A stretch of DNA of 64,000 nucleotides from Kocuria varians (GTDB lineage Bacteria; Actinomycetota; Actinomycetes; Actinomycetales; Micrococcaceae). This document shows positions 58,929 to 64,000 of the stretch, one piece after another (position 1 is the first letter of the stretch; every line of letters begins with the position of its first letter). The DNA lies in NCBI RefSeq assembly GCF_006539885.1, contig NZ_BJNW01000001.1, positions 62,001 to 126,000 of the forward strand, read 5' to 3'. A model generated the notes under the pieces. It did not search any database and was not told the origin of the DNA. It saw nothing but the letters and a program-made list of their open reading frames with translations. Both the position numbers and the translations under genes were made by a program.

Positions 58929-60200
58929 GTGCCCCACCCCGATCCGCGCCACGTCCTGCTGCTGAGCATGCACACCTCTCCGGTGGACCAGCCCGGCTCC
59001 GGGGACGCGGGCGGGCTCAACGTCTACGTGTGGCACCTGGCGCGGGCCCTGGGCCAGGCCGGGTGGCGCGTGGACATGGCCACCCTGGACCGCAACCCCT
59101 CCCACGAGCCCGGCGTGCGCGAGACCCGCGTGGCGGACGGCGTCCGGCTACTGGGCGTGGCGCTGCCGGGTGCGGCGCAGACCCCCAAGGAGGGCCTGCC
59201 GCGCTTCGCCCCGGACTTCGGACGTGCGCTCGCCACGCACTACGGGCGGACAGGACGTCGCCCGAGTGTGCTGCACGCCCACTACTGGCTCTCCGGCGTG
59301 GCCGCCCTCGAGGCCGCCCGCAACCTGGACGTCCCGGTGGTGCTGACCCTGCACACCTCCGCCGCCGCGAAGAACCTGCGCGCGGGTCCCGGTGAGACCC
59401 CGGAGCCCCGGGAGCGCGAGGACGCCGAGCGCAGCGCCGTCGCCGGCGCCTGCCGCACGGTGGTGAACACGCCCGTGGAGAAGGAGCAGATGGTCCGGCT
59501 CTACGGCGCGGACCCGCAACGGGTGACCGTGATCCCGCCGGGGGTGGACCCCACCGTCTTCCACCCGCCCGAGGACCCCGACCGCGCGGCCCGTCCCGGT
59601 TTCACGGTGCTCTGCGCCGGGCGCATGCAGCCCTTGAAGGGCCAGCAGGTGCTCGTGCGCGCGCGGGGCATCCTGCGGCGCGAGCACCCGGAGACCCCGG
59701 TGCGGGTGGTCCTGGCCGGGGTGGGCTCGCCCGCCTTCCTGGCCGAGCTGCACGCCACGGCCGCCGAGGAGGGTGTGGCGGACGCCGTCGAGTTCATCGG
59801 CTCCCTCCCCCGCCGGCAGCTCGCCCGGCTCATGGGTGACGTGGACGCCGTGGCCGTGCCGTCCTCCTCCGAGACGTTCGGGCTCGTGGCCGTGGAGGCC
59901 CAGGCCTGCGGGACACCGGTGATGGCCACGGACGTGGACGGTCTCCGGTTCGCCGTGCGCCACGGCGAGACCGGGTGGCTCGTGCCCGGCCGGGACCCGG
60001 CACAGTGGGCGAACGCCATGCACCGCGCCGCCCGGGACCCCGGCGCCTGGCGGGCCATGTCCCACGCCGCGCGGCTGCGGGCGGACGAGCTGACCTGGGA
60101 CGACGTCGCCGCGCACCACGCGGACGTGTACCTCGCCTGTGCGCGTGCCGCCCGCAGCGCCTACACTCCCACGTGTGACCACCGCGTACCTGAGCCGTGA
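58929..60200 (+). CDS. mshA: D-inositol-3-phosphate glycosyltransferase, mycothiol pathway
   Basis: 423 residues, GT4/GT-B. SMHTSPVDQPGSGDAGGLNVYV is the MshA N-terminal UDP-GlcNAc/inositol-phosphate loop; LHAHYWLSGVAA, TLHTSAAAKN, VIPPGVD, AGRMQPLKGQQVLVRA and SSSETFGLVAVEAQACGTPV follow in order. Makes GlcNAc-inositol phosphate, the first step to mycothiol. GTG 58929 is leaderless by position. The next gene overlaps its 3' end by 26 nt. Confidence 0.94.
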   Translation: MPHPDPRHVLLLSMHTSPVDQPGSGDAGGLNVYVWHLARALGQAGWRVDMATLDRNPSHEPGVRETRVADGVRLLGVALPGAAQTPKEGLPRFAPDFGRALATHYGRTGRRPSVLHAHYWLSGVAALEAARNLDVPVVLTLHTSAAAKNLRAGPGETPEPREREDAERSAVAGACRTVVNTPVEKEQMVRLYGADPQRVTVIPPGVDPTVFHPPEDPDRAARPGFTVLCAGRMQPLKGQQVLVRARGILRREHPETPVRVVLAGVGSPAFLAELHATAAEEGVADAVEFIGSLPRRQLARLMGDVDAVAVPSSSETFGLVAVEAQACGTPVMATDVDGLRFAVRHGETGWLVPGRDPAQWANAMHRAARDPGAWRAMSHAARLRADELTWDDVAAHHADVYLACARAARSAYTPTCDHRVPEP

Positions 60201-60972
60201 CGCCCTCGCCCGCTACCTGGACCGTTCCCGCATCACCGGGGCCGTCGCCACCCCCCGCGAGGCCAATCTCCGCAACATCCAGGGCTTCCTGGACGGCGAC
60301 CAGCACCAGCACATGGGTGTGAAGCGGCGCAAGGACTGGACCTGGGACTCCGTCTTCGAGCTCATGCGGGACCGGGTGGGCATCAACGACGACCCCTCCT
60401 ACACGCAGGGCCAGGACTCCATCTCCGCGCAGCTGTGCGTGAGTGCGCTGGACGCCTACGCCGAGGTCTTCAGCCAGGCCGTCCAGGGTCGCAAGCGGCT
60501 GCTCTTCGCCACGGGCCACCCCGCAGGACTCGCTCCGGTGTACGCCCGGCTCGCCCGCGTGGCACGCGCCGCGGGCGCCCGCGTGATCCGCTTCGACGAG
60601 GCCCTGCCCTTCGAGGACGGCGACGTCCGCCAGGTCGAGGACGTCGTGATGGCCGAGCAGTACGGCGGGCTGCGCCACACCCACTTCCCCGAACCCATGA
60701 AGCTCGTGCTCGAGCACCTGCGCGAACAGGGACGAGAGATGCCGGACCTGGTGGTCGCGGACCACGGCATGGCGGGCTACGCCGGCTCCCGCGCGGGCCT
60801 GACGACCATTGCCATCGGGGACTGCAACGATCCCGGGGTCTTCGTGGCCCAGGCGCAGGACCAGATCGGCGTGGTCGTGCCCATGGACGACAACGTGGCC
60901 CCCCACCTCTACGACCCGCTCGTGGACTACGTCATCTCCCGCGCGGGCCTCGCGGGCCAGGACCGGGCCTGA
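60175..60972 (+). CDS. Phosphatase-like protein encoded with mshA
   Basis: 265 residues, soluble. Conserved-looking segments are LLFATGHPAGLAPVYARLA, MAEQYGGLRHTHFPEPMKL, VVADHGMAGYAGSRAGLTTI and AIGDCNDPG; the clustered Asp/His/Asn residues suggest a metal-dependent phosphatase. Homologues are, as far as I recall, labelled simply phosphatase. GTG 60175 starts inside mshA and has TACACT 7 nt upstream. Because the phosphatase step that follows MshA (GlcNAc-Ins-P dephosphorylation) has no assigned gene, this is a candidate (inference only). Confidence 0.75.
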   Translation: MTTAYLSRDALARYLDRSRITGAVATPREANLRNIQGFLDGDQHQHMGVKRRKDWTWDSVFELMRDRVGINDDPSYTQGQDSISAQLCVSALDAYAEVFSQAVQGRKRLLFATGHPAGLAPVYARLARVARAAGARVIRFDEALPFEDGDVRQVEDVVMAEQYGGLRHTHFPEPMKLVLEHLREQGREMPDLVVADHGMAGYAGSRAGLTTIAIGDCNDPGVFVAQAQDQIGVVVPMDDNVAPHLYDPLVDYVISRAGLAGQDRA

Positions 60973-61007
60973 CGGCTCCGCCGCCGCACGCCCCCGCCCG
61001 CCTGGAG

Positions 61008-61078
61008 CACTCGGACATCGGAGCACCGCAACACCGGCGTACCAGAGTGCCTTAACACCGAAGTACCGGAGTACCGGT
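61008..61078. repeat. Short degenerate repeats downstream of lysE
   Basis: The word ACCGNAGTACC and variants (GGAGCACCG, ACACCGGCGTACC, ACACCGAAGTACC, GGAGTACCGG) recur five or six times at 10-16-nt intervals across this stretch, running into the last codons of lysE. Confidence 0.45.
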
Positions 61079-61933
61079 AAGCCTGGGCAGCGGAAAGCCG
61101 CAGCGTCGGAACGCCAGCGCGGCCTCCACGAGCAGACCCGCTGCGACCGCCAGGAAGACGACGCCGGAGACCATCTCCACCTCCGCTGTGCGGTCCCGCA
61201 GCCGCGCGGCGAGCGCCGGGATCGAGCCCACCCACGCCACGAAGAGGAACCACACGAGCGCGACCGCGATCAGCAGGCCCAGCGCCGTGAGTGCCCCGGC
61301 CCAGGAGACGTCCGCGGGGACGAACGAGCCGAAGAGCGCCACGAAGAACACGAGGGCCTTGGCATTCGCCAGGTTGGTGACCGCGCCCTGAACCAGGGCA
61401 CGCCACGGGGTGAGGCCGGCGGCCCCCAGGAAGCCCGAGCTCCTGCTCTGCTCCGCGATCTCGTGCTCCAGCACGGCGTCCTCCGCGGCCAGGGGCTGCC
61501 CGGCGAGCCCGGGCTGCTCGTCGAGCGAAGGCTGCTCGGCGGACAGGGGACGCTCCGCAGACACCGGCTGCGCGGCGTCGTCGTCACCCGGCACTCCCGT
61601 GCCGCCCACCGCCCGCCCCGTCGAGCTCGGCCGAGCGGCGCGCGTGGCCAGACCGCCGCGCAGCGACCCGTAGCCCATCCGCGCCAGGAAGAGCGCGCCC
61701 GCGATCTGCACGAGCAGCTTGAGCACGTGGTTGCCGCTGATCAGCACGGTCACGCCCAGCAGGGACAGCGTGATCCACACGGCGTTGCCCACCACGATCC
61801 CCACGGCCGTGAGCATCGCGTTGCGGCGCGTGGAGAGGAAGGCGTTGCGCAGGATCAGGAAGACGTCCGGGCCGGGGATCACGATCCCCGCGATCCACAC
61901 CCCCAGCAGTGCCGCGTACTGCCCAGGGCTCAC
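61052..61933 (-). CDS. LysE/RhtB-family amino-acid exporter
   Basis: 293 residues, six helices. The N-terminal YAALLGVWIAGIVIPGPDVF with the PGP motif and the following RNAFLSTRRNAMLTAVGIVVG define the family. A 65-residue hydrophilic insert (about 100-165, repeated AEQP/SLDEQP-like units) between helices 3 and 4 is unusual; its DNA includes one dispersed GCGGCGTCGTCGTC motif (61572-61585). The GTG start overlaps the aldo/keto reductase stop by 4 nt. The C-terminal residues run into short repeats. Confidence 0.87.
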   Translation of the reverse strand: MSPGQYAALLGVWIAGIVIPGPDVFLILRNAFLSTRRNAMLTAVGIVVGNAVWITLSLLGVTVLISGNHVLKLLVQIAGALFLARMGYGSLRGGLATRAARPSSTGRAVGGTGVPGDDDAAQPVSAERPLSAEQPSLDEQPGLAGQPLAAEDAVLEHEIAEQSRSSGFLGAAGLTPWRALVQGAVTNLANAKALVFFVALFGSFVPADVSWAGALTALGLLIAVALVWFLFVAWVGSIPALAARLRDRTAEVEMVSGVVFLAVAAGLLVEAALAFRRCGFPLPRLTGTPVLRC

Positions 61934-63021
61934 GCGTGCTTGGATGCGGTGGCCGCACCCCAGATGTTGATGCCCGCGTCCGTGACGAGCTCGTCGATGC
62001 GGCGCACCTCGTCCTGCGTGAAATCGAGGTGCTTCACCGCCCGTGCGGAGTCCTCGATCTGGCGCGCGGAGGAGGCCCCCACGAGCGCGGAGGTCACCTG
62101 GCCGGTCTCCTGCGGGCGCTGCACCCAGGCAATCGCCATCTGCGCGAGCGTCTGCCCTCGCTCACCGGCCATGGAGTTCAGGGTGCGGACGCGGTCCAGG
62201 GTCTCCTCCGTCAACCAGTCCGGGTTGAGCGAGGAGCCCGCCGCCGCCCGGGAGCCCTCGGGCACACCGTCCAGGTACTTGTCCGTGAGCATCCCCTGGG
62301 CGAGCGGGGAGAAGGCGATCGAACCCATGCCGCACTCGGTCAGCGCGGCCAGCAGGTTCTTCCCGTCCGCCGCATCCACGGGCTCCTCGATCCACCGGTT
62401 GAGCATCGAGTAGGAGGGCTGGTGGATCAGCAGCGGCGTGCCCAGCTCGCGCATGATCCGCTGCGCCTCGAGCGTGAGGTCCGCGCCGTAGGAGGAGACG
62501 CCCACGTAGGTCGCCCGTCCCGAGCGCACGATGTGGTCCAGCGCGCGCATGGTCTCCTCGAGGGGAGTGTCCGGGTCCGGGCGGTGGTGGTAGAAGATGT
62601 CCACGTGGTCCAGGCCCATGCGCTGCAGGGACTGGTCCAGGGACTCCACGAGGTACTTCCGGGACCCGCCCACACCGCCGTACGGGCCGGGCCACATCTG
62701 CCACCCGGCCTTCGAGGAGATCACGAGCTCCTCGCGGTGGCGCGCGAAGTCCTCGCGCAGGATCCGTCCCACGTTCAGCTCCGCGGAGCCGGCGGGCGGA
62801 CCGTAGTTGTTGGCCAGGTCGAAGTGCGTGATCCCCAGGTCGAACGCCCGGCGCAGCGTGGCCCGCATGCCCGCCACGGGCTTGTCGTCGCCGAAGTTGT
62901 GCCACAGCCCCAGCGAGATGGCCGGCAGCTTCAGCCCCGACTCCCCCACGCGCCGGTAGGGCATGGTCTCGTAGCGGTCCTCAGCGGGTGTCCAAACGGT
63001 GTCGTCGCCATACGTCAGCAT
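61930..63021 (-). CDS. Aldo/keto reductase (YghZ/L-glyceraldehyde-3-phosphate reductase type)
   Basis: 363 residues, TIM barrel. Catalytic tetrad in HFDLANNYGP (Asp, Tyr), ISSKAGWQM (Lys) and FYHHRPD (His); NADPH loop near ALVGASSARQIED. The long form with SRKYLVESLDQSLQRMGLDH is the AKR14 type that reduces L-glyceraldehyde 3-phosphate and methylglyoxal. ATG 63021 has CAGACT 6 nt upstream; the frame is open to 63201 but the sequence there is not conserved-looking. Co-transcribed with the LysE gene. Confidence 0.92.
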   Translation of the reverse strand: MLTYGDDTVWTPAEDRYETMPYRRVGESGLKLPAISLGLWHNFGDDKPVAGMRATLRRAFDLGITHFDLANNYGPPAGSAELNVGRILREDFARHREELVISSKAGWQMWPGPYGGVGGSRKYLVESLDQSLQRMGLDHVDIFYHHRPDPDTPLEETMRALDHIVRSGRATYVGVSSYGADLTLEAQRIMRELGTPLLIHQPSYSMLNRWIEEPVDAADGKNLLAALTECGMGSIAFSPLAQGMLTDKYLDGVPEGSRAAAGSSLNPDWLTEETLDRVRTLNSMAGERGQTLAQMAIAWVQRPQETGQVTSALVGASSARQIEDSARAVKHLDFTQDEVRRIDELVTDAGINIWGAATASKHA

Positions 63022-63204
63022 GGTCCCAGTCTGCCACCGACCCCGCGCCGCGCACCTCCCGCGCTCCGTCCGCACCGGGGACGACGACGCCGCGCGGCCC
63101 CTTTCGGGGGTGTGCGCCTCCGTCGCGTGGGGAGACCCCGCGAACCACCCGCGGTGGCACGTGCACGGACCGCACGGGCATCTCTCGCCCCGCCCCCGCA
63201 CACG

Positions 63205-63239
63205 GACGACGCCCGCCCCGGCCGGGAGCGGGCGTCGTC
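63205..63239. terminator. treZ terminator hairpin
   Basis: GACGACGCCCGC (63205-63216) pairs with GCGGGCGTCGTC (63228-63239), 12 bp with an 11-nt loop, 18 nt past the treZ stop. Confidence 0.65.
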
Positions 63240-63256
63240 GTCAATGGGGCGCGGGA

Positions 63257-64000
63257 TCAGACGCGCAGCACCGCCGCCGTCTCCGGGGCCAGACGCACGG
63301 TGCCCTCGGCACCCGGCTCCGGCTGCGCGCCGCTCGCAAAGAGCAGCTGCGGCGCATCCCCGCCCATCAGCGGCAGCTCGCGGGGCTCGTGGGCCAGGTT
63401 GATGGCCACGACCACGCCGTGCACGGACTCCGGCTCGCTCATGCGCTTGAGCACGAACCACTGCTCGGAGTCGCTGGCCTGGGTGGCCACGGCGTCCCAG
63501 TCCTGGTTCGTGAGTTCCGGGGTCTCACGGCGAAGCCGGATCAGGTCCCGGTACGCCGTGAAGATCCGTTCGTGATCGCCCTCGTGGACCTCGTCCCAGC
63601 GCAGCTTGGAGCGCTCGAACGTGGCCGGGTCCTGCGGGTCCGGCACGGTGTCGTGGTCCCACGCCATCTGCGCGAACTCCGCCTTGCGGCCCTTGGCCAC
63701 GGCCTCCCCCAGCTCGGGCTCCGGGTGCGCCGTGAAGAACTGCCACGGGGTGCTCGCGCCGTACTCCTCGCCCATGAACAGCATGGGCGTGAAAGGCTGG
63801 GTCAGCAGCCAGGTGGCGGCCGCGACGGCCCGGTCCACGCTCATGGACTGGTTCATGCGGTCACCGGCGGCGCGGTTGCCCACCTGGTCGTGGTTCTGCA
63901 GGAACGTCACGAACTGGTACGGTCGCTGCTCGATCGGGTCGATCTCGCGCCCGTGCGAGCGCCCCCGGAACGTGGAGTACGTGCCGTTGTGGAAGTACGC
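63257..64000 (-). CDS. treZ: Malto-oligosyltrehalose trehalohydrolase (5' end off the right edge)
   Basis: The last 247 codons of a GH13 enzyme that releases trehalose from maltooligosyl-trehalose. Visible: SRHG-like FRGRSHGREI, VTFLQNHDQVGNRA (the conserved NHDQVGN aspartate region IV), PFTPMLFMGEEYGA and the small C-terminal beta domain. The frame is open to the window edge, so no internal ATG is taken as start. Together with galU it indicates trehalose synthesis capacity. Confidence 0.9.
   Translation of the reverse strand, partial: AYFHNGTYSTFRGRSHGREIDPIEQRPYQFVTFLQNHDQVGNRAAGDRMNQSMSVDRAVAAATWLLTQPFTPMLFMGEEYGASTPWQFFTAHPEPELGEAVAKGRKAEFAQMAWDHDTVPDPQDPATFERSKLRWDEVHEGDHERIFTAYRDLIRLRRETPELTNQDWDAVATQASDSEQWFVLKRMSEPESVHGVVVAINLAHEPRELPLMGGDAPQLLFASGAQPEPGAEGTVRLAPETAAVLRV

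Overview
The window comes from a high-GC actinobacterium. The mycothiol gene mshA, the CYTH-CHAD protein, the GuaB3-type IMPDH relative, the FmdB/SAF pair and the frequent GTG starts point to Micrococcales, most likely Micrococcaceae and possibly Kocuria. The genus is inference. Many genes lack a Shine-Dalgarno sequence and instead carry a TANNNT box 6-7 nt before the start codon, the signature of leaderless mRNAs.

Positions 1 to about 13.2 kb look like accessory DNA. They hold the 5' part of a multidrug MFS exporter divergent from an XRE/MmyB-type regulator, an ArsR repressor with an NAD(P)H:quinone reductase, a complete MobF relaxase-helicase (TraA), a DprA paralogue, a small membrane protein, an orphan resolvase catalytic domain, and an AAA-ATPase/subtilase pair matching IetA/IetS, a plasmid-stability and anti-phage module. 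A small double-HTH protein follows. The ietAS part is visibly AT-richer than the rest (32 G/C of 60 at 10261-10320, against 42 of 60 at 36001-36060). No mating-pore genes are in view, so this is the end of an integrative or mobilizable element or a remnant of one.

From 13.4 kb on the DNA reads as ordinary chromosome. 13.4-21.6 kb: TVP38 membrane protein, glutaminase-STAS, TetR/EamA pair, pyroglutamyl peptidase, ArsR/cation-efflux pair, M20 amidohydrolase, DUF3253 protein. 21.6-25 kb: a leftward surface-glycan operon (GT4, GT2, WcbI-like). 25-27.5 kb: TetR-DHA2 exporter operon under a 28-bp dyad. 27.6-34.4 kb: CYTH-CHAD protein, membrane protein, GNAT, GalU, 5-formyl-THF cyclo-ligase, FmdB, SAF protein. 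34.4-38.7 kb: a repeat-bearing gap and a 1322-residue helicase-like protein with degenerate ATPase motifs. 38.8-47 kb: GMP biosynthesis (guaA, guaB3, guaB) with SURF1, DUF3817 and an acyltransferase. 47-49.3 kb: groES-groEL behind a CIRCE-type operator. 49.4-52 kb: THUMP-like methyltransferase and GCS2 ligase.

52-58.8 kb holds the tRNA t6A genes tsaD, rimI, tsaB and a fused alr-tsaE. The expected run is broken by a deoD/Tet38-like MFS pair. 58.9-64 kb: mshA with an overlapping phosphatase-like gene, a LysE exporter, an aldo/keto reductase, and the 3' part of treZ running off the right edge. No tRNA, rRNA or CRISPR was found.
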